A stretch of DNA of 64,000 bases, from NCBI GenBank assembly GCA_963713505.1, contig CAVQMC010000021.1:1-64000 (forward strand), in the 5' to 3' direction. The notes beneath the pieces are model-generated. The model was given only the letters and a program-made list of their open reading frames with translations. It had not been told where the DNA came from and searched no databases. A program made the position numbers and the translations under genes. Each line of letters starts with the position of its first letter. Position 1 is the first letter of the stretch. This document shows positions 17,675-27,500 of the stretch, one piece after another. The stretch comes from CAVQMC01 sp963713505 (lineage in GTDB: Bacteria; Bacteroidota; Ignavibacteria; Ignavibacteriales; Ignavibacteriaceae).

Positions 17675-18172
17675 TTATTTTTTTAATGTTGATAATAAAT
17701 TTTGCAATTCGTTTAATGTCATTGTAAAGCCTTCTTTGAAACCCATTTCAAGTTGCTTTTCCATACGTTCAAGAGAATCATTATAAATTATAATACTCAC
17801 TTTAGTAATTCCGTTTTGCTCAGTGAAAGTTAAATCCCAATCAGAACCAGGCAAGTTTGGGTTTTCATCTTTATCTGCAAATGCATTCAAATATTTGAAA
17901 TTGGTTTTGGGAGTAATAGAAGTATATTTTTGAATTGCCCACATCTCGTCCCCTTCCGGGCTTACCATCGCATAAAACCTTCGTCCGCCGACTTTAAAGT
18001 CCATTGCTTTGGTTTTTGAAGTATAAGGTTTGGGTGCCCACCATTGATCAAGAATTTCTTTCTTTGTAAATGCATCCCAGACCAAATCAATTCCGGCATC
18101 AAACTCCCTGGTTATGTAGACCGTTTTTGCTTTCTTGTCGACGGTAAAATCGAATAACAAATTATTGTTCAT
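17675..18172 (-). CDS. SRPBCC (AHSA1-like) domain protein
   Basis: A 165-residue START-fold protein of the activator-of-Hsp90/SRPBCC type: VYITREFDAGIDLVWDAFT at the start, then EILDQWWAPKPYTS, DFKVGGRRFYAMVSPEG, and a C-terminal helix GFKEGFTMTLNELQNLL. Family members bind hydrophobic ligands or act in toxin/stress responses; the ligand is unknown. It is translationally coupled to the ArsR-type regulator upstream (4-bp overlap), the classic ArsR-SRPBCC pair, and is probably regulated by it. Confidence 0.9.
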   Translation of the reverse strand: MNNNLLFDFTVDKKAKTVYITREFDAGIDLVWDAFTKKEILDQWWAPKPYTSKTKAMDFKVGGRRFYAMVSPEGDEMWAIQKYTSITPKTNFKYLNAFADKDENPNLPGSDWDLTFTEQNGITKVSIIIYNDSLERMEKQLEMGFKEGFTMTLNELQNLLSTLKK

Positions 18173-18489
18173 TTTTTATCCTTTTTAATTGTTGATAATA
18201 CTTTATCAAGTTGATTAAACCTTGTTTCCCAAATCGTTCTGTATTGTTCCAGCCATTTATCTATTTCTTTCATTTTGTCAATTTCAAGAGAGTAATAAAT
18301 TTCTCTGCCTTGATGTTCTTTTCTTACAAGTTCGCATTCCGTCATAATGCGTAAATGTTTCGACACCGCCTGTCTAGTCATATTGAAGTTTTCGGCAATA
18401 GCGTTAGGGGTCATTGCCTGTAGTGCAATTAAGGCTATTATAGCCCTCCGTGTGGGATCTGCAATAGCCTGGAAAACGTCTCGTCTCAT
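18169..18489 (-). CDS. ArsR-family transcriptional regulator
   Basis: A 106-residue winged-helix regulator: VFQAIADPTRRAIIALI, then the recognition region AIAENFNMTRQAVSKHLRIM and the wing VRKEHQGREIYYSLE. No ArsR metal-binding cysteine pair is present, in keeping with the SRPBCC-linked subgroup that does not sense arsenic. It is the first gene of a two-gene operon. The promoter should lie in 18490-18660. Confidence 0.92.
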   Translation of the reverse strand: MRRDVFQAIADPTRRAIIALIALQAMTPNAIAENFNMTRQAVSKHLRIMTECELVRKEHQGREIYYSLEIDKMKEIDKWLEQYRTIWETRFNQLDKVLSTIKKDKK

Positions 18490-18659
18490 TTTTTATCTGT
18501 CTTTCATTTAAGCAACCGATTGGTTGCAAATATAAGAACAACTTTTCGGTTTCGCAAATTATTTTTCAAATAATCAGAGAATCCCGGCAATACAAAAAAA
18601 TTTACAATTCCATAATCAGCCGGATGGTAGTTCTTCCAATGGAATCCATTCGGAAAAAT

Positions 18660-18760
18660 CCATCCGTCATCTCTAAAACCCCCGGAATTTAATGTTTTTA
18701 GGGTTTTGCTTTTTAAAGGATTTTGCAATTGATTACAATTGATCGCAATTGACTGGCACT
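18660..18760 (+). repeat. Dispersed repeat, copy 2
   Basis: Matches 2961-3050. Here the hairpin arms are AAAACCC (18675-18681) and GGGTTTT (18701-18707), followed by the shared GCTTTTTAAAGGATTTTG and AATTGATTAC-like sequence. After the hairpin come short AATTG-containing repeats to about 18790. The remainder of 18490-18981 shows no gene I can support. Confidence 0.5.
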
Positions 18761-18981
18761 GATTCAAAATGGGCAAGATTAGGTCAAGTGTCGGTAAGAA
18801 TCGGTAAAGTTTTAGTAAAGTTATGGTCAAGTTTTGAGCAGAAAAATATTTAAACTTTTACTGCTTAAAATAGCGTAGACGCATCTTCGCCGGACACCCG
18901 GTATTTTGCTTGTGTTTTCAAAGTCGGAATTTATCTCTATTAGGCAGTAACCCGCTCATTACTCAATAGTAAAAATAATTT

Positions 18982-19350
18982 TTAACTAAATTGTTCCTTC
19001 ATCCGGGGAATAATTTGTTTTACAAGGTCAAGGGCCTGTTCAGTGTATTTGCCGTCAATTGATAATATCATTTCCCCCGCTTCCTGATTTGGTATATCTT
19101 TAACATCATTTAAAGTGGACACCCTTAAGGTTAATTTATTTCCCCAAATACTTTTCTTAAAATCAATTTCTTCTATATCTCTAATTGGAATTGTAAAGTT
19201 TTTTACATCCGATTTTAAGACTTTCACTAGGTTATCAACAGTTTGAAATTCTAATATTATTCGGTTTTCTTCTAATTTTAAAATACCGTAAATACGTGCA
19301 AACCCGGCAAACACGTTCTTTATACTAAATGGAAGACTAAGTTTATTCAT
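18982..19350 (-). CDS. Small hypothetical protein, PH-like beta domain
   Basis: A soluble 122-residue protein with alternating strands (RIYGILKLEENRIILEFQTV, FTIPIRDIEEIDFKKSIWGN, KLTLRVST) and a C-terminal amphipathic helix (QALDLVKQIIPRMKEQ). The strand order and terminal helix suggest a pleckstrin-homology-like fold, but no family is recognised with certainty. No signal peptide is present. Monocistronic. Confidence 0.6.
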   Translation of the reverse strand: MNKLSLPFSIKNVFAGFARIYGILKLEENRIILEFQTVDNLVKVLKSDVKNFTIPIRDIEEIDFKKSIWGNKLTLRVSTLNDVKDIPNQEAGEMILSIDGKYTEQALDLVKQIIPRMKEQFS

Positions 19351-19929
19351 ATCTATTCCTTCTATTTTAATATTTGGTATTTTGGCTGCATTTGATGAAA
19401 GTTAGTTTTAATTAAATTAATACGAAATTCTTAAATATACTGTCAATATATTTTCAAAGGTAAATACTATAAATGAACGGCTTAAAGTTAGTGAGTTGAT
19501 TAAACTTTCTCTGTGCAGCATCTATTCACTGCATTAGCCTTTTACTTTTTAATTTCCAACTTGTTCTTCCAGTTCAAAATATATTTAGAAAATTTCACTA
19601 GATATTCTAATAAAAATAGAAAAGTATTTAAAATAGATTTAATAAATAAAAAGGAAATATTTCTGGAACCAATTGACACAAAAACTATTAAAAAATCTGT
19701 TCAAAAGTATATATAGAACAGATATGGAAAGATCAGAGATCAATATTTTGGCTTTAGCTTACCCTGCTAACACTAAAAATATTATAAGAATTAGTGAAAA
19801 AAATATTTCTTAAACTAAGCATATAATAAATATGAGCTCTGCTGTTACAATTTTGTGATACACTTTAATTCCTGCTTTAATAACTTCAATTAAAAAAATA
19901 TTATCAACCAAAAAGCCCGGAGAGGATGA
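19351..19929. other. Intergenic region, divergent promoters
   Basis: AT-rich sequence between divergent genes. A 67-codon open frame at 19513-19716 lacks a ribosome-binding site and recognisable composition, so it is not called. A GGAGAGG ribosome-binding site at about 19919-19925 precedes the next gene. Confidence 0.4.
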
Positions 19930-20955
19930 ATGAAGTATTTAATTATATTTGCTGCCTTATCATTCTTTTTCACATCAATAATTTATGCGCAGGAAGAGAG
20001 AAAAGTTTTAGTTGAAGTTTTTACAAATTCACATTGCCCGCTTTGTCCCGATGCGCATAATGCTGTTGAGAATTACCTCGCCGGACCGAATGGTAATAAA
20101 ATAAGCTATATTTTTTATCATATGGTTTACCCCTATCCCGATGATTCGCTTTATTACCAAAGCATGGAAGGTTCGGATGCCAGGGATAATTATTACAATC
20201 CGATTCAAGCTACACCGCAGGGCTGGTTCGACGGAACTCATCAAGGAAATCCATCCGGCTGGCCGGCTAATCTTAATAATCTTGTTGTTACCGAGAGTCC
20301 ATTAAAAATAACTTTAAGCGGTACAAGGAGCTCAAGTTATTTCAATATTGATGCTCAAATAACAAGAACCGGAAATATCCCTGACAGTGATCTGGTGGTT
20401 CATTTTGTAGCCGCCGAAAACCTTTATTATGCAGGAAGGAACGGCATTGTTAATCATATACATGTTATGAGAAAAATGTTTCCAACGCCTTACGGAAAAT
20501 CATTGTCAATTAACTTAAATGAAACCAAGCATGTTTCTCAAACTATCAGTCTTGAACCAAGATGGGTTCCGGACAGTTTGAGTATCATCGTATTTGTGCA
20601 GAGTACCGGATCTAAAACTGTATATCAGTCAGAGACAATAAATTATAGTGATTTGGGAATTACAGGTATTAATGAAACCGGGGAAATTCCGGGTAAATTT
20701 GTTCTTCAGCAGAATTATCCGAATCCCTTCAATCCAAGCACAAAAATCAGCTGGCAGTCTGCAATAGGCAGTAAGCAGACTTTGAAGGTATATGATGTTT
20801 TGGGAAGGGAAGTTGCTGTTCTTATTAATGAGTTTAAACCGGCGGGAAAGCATGAGGTTGAGTTTAACGCATCAAATCTGCCAAGCGGAGTTTATATATA
20901 TAGAATACAAACAAATCAGTTTACGGCAAGCAGGAAAATGATTTTGATGAAGTGA
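19930..20955 (+). CDS. Omp28-like thioredoxin-fold protein with type IX sorting domain
   Basis: A 341-residue exported protein. The signal peptide is residues 1-20 (ending IIYAQ). The Omp28-type thioredoxin-like domain starts VLVEVFTNSHCPLCPDAH, with a redox CxxC (CPLC). A beta domain follows. The last 80 residues are a complete type IX secretion sorting domain: FVLQQNYPNPFNPSTKISW, LKVYDVLGREVAVL, GVYIYRIQT and RKMILMK. It should be exported by Sec, passed through the outer membrane by the Por machinery, and released or attached at the surface. It is followed by a terminator and appears monocistronic. The redox role is inferred. Confidence 0.92.
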   Translation: MKYLIIFAALSFFFTSIIYAQEERKVLVEVFTNSHCPLCPDAHNAVENYLAGPNGNKISYIFYHMVYPYPDDSLYYQSMEGSDARDNYYNPIQATPQGWFDGTHQGNPSGWPANLNNLVVTESPLKITLSGTRSSSYFNIDAQITRTGNIPDSDLVVHFVAAENLYYAGRNGIVNHIHVMRKMFPTPYGKSLSINLNETKHVSQTISLEPRWVPDSLSIIVFVQSTGSKTVYQSETINYSDLGITGINETGEIPGKFVLQQNYPNPFNPSTKISWQSAIGSKQTLKVYDVLGREVAVLINEFKPAGKHEVEFNASNLPSGVYIYRIQTNQFTASRKMILMK

Positions 20956-21065
20956 GACAATTAAAAAGGAAAAATTAAAAAGGAAAAATTAGGAAAAAGT
21001 AAGTTGCAAGAGTGCAAGGATGAATGGATGAATGAAGGGGGGTAAGGAATAATTACATGAATTAT

Positions 21066-21096
21066 AAAGGCTGCGGCTTGTCTGCAGCTTTTTTTA
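21066..21096 (+). terminator. Intrinsic terminator after the Omp28-like gene
   Basis: AAAGGCTGC (21066-21074) pairs with GCAGCTTTT (21084-21092, one G-T) across a 9-base loop and runs into seven T residues. Between the CDS end and here are three short GGAAAAA-type repeats. From 21097 to 21475 no gene is supported. Confidence 0.75.
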
Positions 21097-21475
21097 TGTG
21101 CTTTCAGCATTTAGAATTGCAAACCTACCCCAGAAGTGTAAATAAGCTGATAAATTATTGTATATGGTATACGTATAACCCAGGCTTATTTAGTGATTGC
21201 AATCATAAAACAATAAGTAAAATAATTTTACTCAATAGTATTATTAAAAAAAAAGTATATAGATCGATAATGAATCAGTATGTCACCAACTTTGAGTGTT
21301 GAAAATCTTTAAAAGGGAAAATTTAATGTGAAGTAAAAAACTGAAAAATTTATTAATCGGATAAGAAAAATCTGTGTGTAAATATCATTGATGATTATAT
21401 AAGATCTATAAAACTCATTGAGCATCGATCATTTGAAAACCTATTTACAATTTTAAATATAGTTTAGAGGGAAAA

Positions 21476-23899
21476 ATGAAAATTAATATTATTAAGAATT
21501 TACCGGTAAAATGGAAAATATTCTCATTAATCGGTATGATATTTACTTTTATAGGAATTTTTATCCTATTTCAATTTTTGGAATTATCTTCGCTTAACAA
21601 AGAGATCGATGCAAATCATATAAAACAAAAGATGATGCAAGCAAAAAGAAACGAAATGCATTTTTTGGATACTCGTGATCTTAAGTATGCAGAGCAGACA
21701 AATACGGCGATTGATAAATTGGATTCAATAATAGCTCCCTACAAACATGAAGAATTATCTAAAAATTTAATAGAAAAGGTCGCTGAATACAGTAATATTT
21801 TTAATAAGACAATAAAGCTAGTAGAGAAGCGAGGTTTAAATGAAGAAAAAGGTCTGGAAGGTAAGTTGAGGGTAAGTGTTCACAGAGTTGAAGGTATTTT
21901 AGACAAAGTTAATAACCAGACAATCTTGATTGATATGCTTATGTGCCGGCGGCATGAAAAAGACTATTTCCTGCGTCATGAGAAAAAGTATATAGATGAA
22001 CTTAAGGAATCTGTTTCACTGCTTAAAAATCATACACAAAAATCAAATTTATCCTTAAGCACAAAAGAGCAGATAAAAATATTGATCGATAATTATGAAA
22101 ATGATTTTCTAGCAGCATCCGGTATTATTAATGATATCAATCAAAATGCCGAATCTTTGAACAAGGTTGATAGCGAAGCAAATCTATTAATTGCTGAAAT
22201 AATTAATCGTAGACAATCAGCGGAAGACTTTTCATCAAGATTAAAATATATAATTTTATTTATCAGCATAGCTGCATCATTATTCATTGCCTTCAGCATC
22301 TCCAAAGATATTACAAATTCTCTAAAACAATTAATAGATACGGCAAAAGAAATTATCGCCGGTAATTTTTCTAACCGATTAAATTTGACATCAAAAGATG
22401 AATTTGGAACATTAGGGAAAACATTTAATATAATGATGGAAAAAATATCTACTCAGGTTCAGTATCTTAATAATGTACCAAATTCGATTATGGTTATAGA
22501 TAAAGAATTTAATATCCAATTTATAAATAAAGCAGGTGCAGAAGCAATCGGAAAAGATCAAAAACAATTAATCGGTCAAAAATGTTATGATCAATTTAAA
22601 ACAGAACACTGCCAGACGGATAAATGCGCATCATATAAAGCAATGCAATCGGGTAATACAAACACAGAGGAAACTGTAGCTCATCCGCAGGGTATTGAGC
22701 TGCCAATATTGTATACCGGTGCGGCAATAAAAGATAATGACAGTAATATCATTGGAGCGATGGAAGTAATTGCAAGTATAAAAGATATCAAAGAAAATCA
22801 AAATTATTTAACACGGTCAACAAAGAATTTACTTTTGGCAATGGATAAATTTGCTGAGGGTGATTTGATGGTTAGTGTAGTTCCGGAAAAACAAGATGAT
22901 GATATCGGACGATTATTTAACGGCTTTAATAAATCAATTGTGAAAATAAAGGATATAATTAATAAAGTTATTCAGGTGGTAAAAGCAACTGCCAGTGCAA
23001 CTAATGAAATTTCATCATCAACAGAAGAAATGGCAGCCGGTGCACAGGAACAAAGTCAGCAGGCAACTGAAATTGCAAGTGCAGTCGAACAGATGACTCA
23101 GACAATTCTGGAAACAACCCGGAATGCAAACTCTGCAGCTAATTCTGCTAAAGAAGCCGGAAGTATTGCAAATGAAGGCGGCAAAGTTGTCGAAGAGACT
23201 ATCTCAGGAATGAATAAGATTGCTGAAGTTGTAAGAAAGTCGGCGAAAACCGTAAAAGAACTCGGTAAAGGAAGCGATCAAATTGGCGAAATAGTACAGG
23301 TAATAGATGATATTGCAGATCAGACAAATTTATTGGCATTAAATGCAGCAATAGAAGCTGCCAGAGCGGGCGAACAGGGAAGAGGCTTTGCCGTAGTAGC
23401 AGATGAAGTTAGAAAATTAGCTGAAAGAACAACTAAAGCTACGAAAGAAATTGCTGATATGATTAAGAAAATTCAGAAAGATACAGGCGAAGCAGTTGTA
23501 TCAATGAACGAAGGAACGGAAGAAGTGGAAAACGGAATTCAGCTTGCCGATAAAGCCGGGCAGTCGTTAAAAGATATTATAACAGGTTCCAATAAAGTTG
23601 TTGATGTAGCTTCCCAGGTTGCCGCTGCAAGTGAAGAACAATCTTCCGCATCCGAGCAGATAAGTAAAAATATTGAATCGATTGCAAATGTAACAAATCA
23701 AAGTGCTGCGGGAATTCAGCAGGTAGCCAGGGCATCTGAAGATCTAAACAAATTAACAGAAAATCTTCAAAAACTTATATCACAGTTCAAGGTGAGTAAT
23801 ACTGATGGTTTAAAATCTCAAACAATAACAGGTTCAAATAACGGTAAACATGATAGTAATGCATATGTCCGAAAAAACGGAAAGCTTATATATGATTAG
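21476..23899 (+). CDS. Methyl-accepting chemotaxis protein with PAS domain
   Basis: An 807-residue chemoreceptor. TM1 is at about 13-33 (FSLIGMIFTFIGIFILFQFL). A helical periplasmic sensor spans 34-260, then TM2 at about 261-280 (IILFISIAASLFIAFSI). HAMP follows (DITNSLKQLIDTAKEIIAGN), then a PAS domain (NSIMVIDKEFNIQFINKAG) with a Cys-rich stretch, CYDQFKTEHCQTDKCASYK, that could bind a cofactor or metal. A second HAMP-like helix precedes the signalling tip IDDIADQTNLLALNAAIEAA. It passes ligand or redox state to a CheA kinase through CheW, which is encoded 41 bp downstream. The start is preceded by a GAGGGAAAA site. Confidence 0.95.
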   Translation: MKINIIKNLPVKWKIFSLIGMIFTFIGIFILFQFLELSSLNKEIDANHIKQKMMQAKRNEMHFLDTRDLKYAEQTNTAIDKLDSIIAPYKHEELSKNLIEKVAEYSNIFNKTIKLVEKRGLNEEKGLEGKLRVSVHRVEGILDKVNNQTILIDMLMCRRHEKDYFLRHEKKYIDELKESVSLLKNHTQKSNLSLSTKEQIKILIDNYENDFLAASGIINDINQNAESLNKVDSEANLLIAEIINRRQSAEDFSSRLKYIILFISIAASLFIAFSISKDITNSLKQLIDTAKEIIAGNFSNRLNLTSKDEFGTLGKTFNIMMEKISTQVQYLNNVPNSIMVIDKEFNIQFINKAGAEAIGKDQKQLIGQKCYDQFKTEHCQTDKCASYKAMQSGNTNTEETVAHPQGIELPILYTGAAIKDNDSNIIGAMEVIASIKDIKENQNYLTRSTKNLLLAMDKFAEGDLMVSVVPEKQDDDIGRLFNGFNKSIVKIKDIINKVIQVVKATASATNEISSSTEEMAAGAQEQSQQATEIASAVEQMTQTILETTRNANSAANSAKEAGSIANEGGKVVEETISGMNKIAEVVRKSAKTVKELGKGSDQIGEIVQVIDDIADQTNLLALNAAIEAARAGEQGRGFAVVADEVRKLAERTTKATKEIADMIKKIQKDTGEAVVSMNEGTEEVENGIQLADKAGQSLKDIITGSNKVVDVASQVAAASEEQSSASEQISKNIESIANVTNQSAAGIQQVARASEDLNKLTENLQKLISQFKVSNTDGLKSQTITGSNNGKHDSNAYVRKNGKLIYD

Positions 23900-23940
23900 T
23901 ATAATAAACAAAAGTAATATTGATATAAACGAGTAAAGAA

Positions 23941-24396
23941 ATGACTGAACATAAAGAAATAAACCGGGAAGGAATAGAACTTCTGCAGTTAGTAAGTTTT
24001 ATGCTTGGAAATGAAGAATACGGAATCAATATTCATAATGTGCATGAAATAAACAGGATGCTGCCGATTACACAAGTACCAAATTCACCTTATTTTGTTT
24101 CAGGTGTAATTAACCTAAGAGGAAAAGTAATTCCGGTTATAAATTTGCGGAATAAATTAGGAATGGAAAGAAAAGAAGAAGATAAAGCAACCAGAATAAT
24201 AGTATTAGAATTGGAAGATAAAACAATAGGATTTATAGTTGATTCGGTAAAAGAGGTAATAAGAATTCCTGAGAATATAACAGAAGCGCCGCCGGAAATG
24301 ACATCAAGCGGAAATTCGGAATTTATAAAATCCGTTGCAAAACTTGACGATAGATTATTAATATTATTAGATATGAATAAAATAATTATTAATTAA
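23941..24396 (+). CDS. cheW: Chemotaxis coupling protein CheW
   Basis: A 151-residue CheW domain: LVSFMLGNEEYGINIHNVHE, VPNSPYFVSGVINLRGKVIP, VINLRNKLGM and LLILLDMNKII. It bridges receptors to CheA. Directly follows the receptor gene, so the pair forms a small operon; no cheA or cheY is visible nearby. The sequence up to 24561 is non-coding between convergent genes. Confidence 0.95.
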   Translation: MTEHKEINREGIELLQLVSFMLGNEEYGINIHNVHEINRMLPITQVPNSPYFVSGVINLRGKVIPVINLRNKLGMERKEEDKATRIIVLELEDKTIGFIVDSVKEVIRIPENITEAPPEMTSSGNSEFIKSVAKLDDRLLILLDMNKIIIN

Positions 24397-24561
24397 AATT
24401 ACTAATATTTAACTCAAAGGTTGTTTTGTTTAGTTGTAAGAAAAATTATTCCGTCAATTGCAAAAATACCGCAGCTAGTCTAGGGTTTTTATTTCCTTAT
24501 TAATTTAGGATCTGTTGTTAAACTGAAAAAATTATCAAAGTATATTGAAAAAATTTCTTAT

Positions 24562-27500
24562 TCATTCATTCATTTCATTGAGGTTTAAAATCTTATTTAA
24601 AAGAGAAATAACATCTTTTTTGCTGAAAGGTTTGGATAAATAATGTGAACAACCTGCAGATAAAAATTCTTCTTTATCTCCGGGCATTGCATAAGCTGTT
24701 GTAGCAATTATGGGTATATCTTTATAACTGTCTATAGTTCTGATTTTTATGGTTGCCTCTTTTCCATCCAATCCGCTTCCAAGATTGATATCCATAAATA
24801 TTAAGTCATATTGCTTTTTCTTTATCATTTCAATTGCATATTCAGCATCAACGGTTTTGTCAAGATTAATAAGATCTTTTGTATATCTTTTTAAAACTTC
24901 AAATACAAATGGATCATTATCAACAAGAAGAGCTAAGGGTTTGTCATGAATATTAGCGGACATTTCATTCGCGAAGCTGCCGGATTTATCATCAGAAGAT
25001 GATTTAACATTTTCATTTTTTATTATTGGGATTCTTATTGTGAAAGTTGAGCCTTTCCCGACTTTACTATCGAGTGAAATTGTCCCGTTGAATTTATCAA
25101 CAATTTTTTTAGTTATACTTAATCCTAATCCCGTTCCTTCAAAATTTCTGCTGTAACCTTCGCTTGCCTGTCTGAATTCATCAAATATTAATTCCTGATC
25201 TTTCTCTGCAATTCCAATTCCGGTATCACTAACCTTCATTTCAAAATAATTTTCAAACAAATTTATTGCGGTTGTAACACTTCCTTCATTCGTGAATTTT
25301 AAAGCATTATTAATAAGATTATTTAAAATGGATATTAATGAACGTTCATCAAAATCTAAAATGATCTCTTTTTTATTATAAACAGCCTCAAGCTTAATTC
25401 CTTTTTTCTTTGCATTTTCTTTTAAAGAGTGAAATAACTTCATTTGCTTTAGCAACAAGATCAATTTTATAAATTTCAAAATTTCTCTTATTATTTTCGA
25501 ACTGTGATAAATCAAGTATCAAGTTCAATGTTTCCGAGAGCCTTTTTCCGCTGTTGTATATAGTTTCTATCATTTCTTTTATTTCATCGGAATCAACTTC
25601 ACTTCTAAGGAAGTCGGCATAACCAAGAATTCCGACAAGAGGAGTGCGTAGTTCGTGGCTCATATTAGAGAGAAAATTTGTTTTAATCCTGTTCATTTCC
25701 TCAGCTTTTTCTTTTGCCTGAATCAGTTCATCAATCATTTTTTTCTTTTCGGTTATATCTTCTTTTATTCCGATAAAATGAGTGATTTCTCCTTTCTCAT
25801 TAAGGATAGGGGATATGGAAACTGATTCCCAGAAAAGCTCACCGTTTTTCTTTTTGTTCAGAAATTCTCCCTGCCAGTCCTTGCCCGCAAGTATTGTATT
25901 CCACATTTCAGCGTAGTCAGTAGGAGATTTTTCATCTGATCTTAACAAGTTTGGATTTTTACCTATTATCTCGTTATAGCTGTAGCCGGAAGTTTCGCAG
26001 AACTTCTTATTTACATATTCAATTTTTCCTTTTACATCCGTTATAAGTACGGAAGCAGGGCTCTGCTCAACACCGCGATATAGTTTTCTTATTTCATCCT
26101 CAGCCATTTTACGTTCGGTTATATCAGAGTATGAGGTTATAAAATTTTGAATTGTTCCGTCGTCTCTTCTCTGGCAAACCGTTGAAAGCGAAATGTGAAC
26201 AATTTCCCCGTCTTTTCTGATAAATCTTTTATCCTGTTTATAACGTTCAATCTTACCTTGAACTACTTGATTGAACAGAATATTGCTTTCTTCGATATCA
26301 TCGGGATGAGTAACATCCAACCATGTGAGATTCTGTAATTCTTCTTTTGAATATCCTAAAATATCACAAAGTCTCTGATTCATTTGCAGCCATTTTTTGT
26401 CGGATGTAGTAACCCCAAGACCAACCATACTGTTTTCAAAATAAGTCTGGAATTCTCTTCTGCTTTTGATCAGGGCTTCCTCCATGTTTTTCCTATCAGT
26501 AATATCAAACATGTATCCGCTTATTTCGGTCAGCTTACCGTTTTCATCAAAAGTGCCTATTACATTTTCTATAACTGTAATACGTGAACCGTCAAAAGCA
26601 CGTAGACTTGTTTCTTTATTTATTAGTTTCTTTTTCACAGTTAGTTCTTTGATGAAATTATCACGGTCTGCATTATCAAAATATAAATTGGATGCATTTT
26701 TTCTCATTATTTCATCTTTACCAGGTCCCTTAAGAATATCAACAAAAGCATCATTGCATAAGAGTATTTTTCCTTCGGGTGTAGATATGTAATCTCCGGT
26801 AAGATCTTCATCAAAAAGTTTTCTGTATTTTGCTTCACTTGCCCGTAAAGCTTTTTCTGTATTCCTTGTTTCAGTTATATCTTCAAGAATGCAGTGAGTT
26901 TGTTTAAAGTTGCCGGAATTATCTTTTCCGATTTTTCCTTCAAATGCAATAATTAAGGGATAACCGTCCTTATGAACCATTTCAAATTCGCTGTGAATTG
27001 ATCCTTGTGCTTTGAAAATCTGGAAACGTTCTTTAAATGCACCCCTGTATTCAGGCATAAGAAAATCACCGAACCATTTGCCAATTACTTCTTCCGGTTT
27101 ATACCCTAGCGAATTCAACCACTTCCGGTTTACATCAATGAAATTTCCGTTTGAATCCAGTGACTGGTAGCCCAGAGGTGCCTCATCAAAAAGCATTCTG
27201 AATCTCTTTTCACTTTCCCTTAGATTTTCTTCGGCTATTTTCTTTTCCGAAATATCCTGGAATGAACCTCTCACTCCGGTAATATTTCCAAGCGAATCAT
27301 ACTCAGGATTTCCAATTGCCCTGACCCAAACCCTGTTGCCTTTTCCGGTTATTATTTCCATTTCAACATCATATGGCTTGCCGGCAGTGGCACATTCAGA
27401 GAAAACACTGCTGATTTTATCACGGTATTCCGGAGCATAAAAATTTATTCCTTCAGCCAGCGTAGGCGAATATCCCTGTTCTACTTCATGGATATACGCT

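Noticed and set aside
18504..18830. Minus-strand 108-codon frame
   Set aside because: It covers the dispersed repeat and the arsR promoter region; composition is not protein-like and there is no ribosome-binding site.
19513..19716. Plus-strand 67-codon frame
   Set aside because: No ribosome-binding site, odd composition, and it lies in a divergent promoter region.
21057..21302. Plus-strand 81-codon frame
   Set aside because: It begins inside the terminator hairpin of the preceding gene.
24562..25515. Separate short hybrid kinase gene
   Set aside because: It is the C-terminal part of the large kinase; one surplus base at 25432 explains the break and the overlap lies within a single domain.
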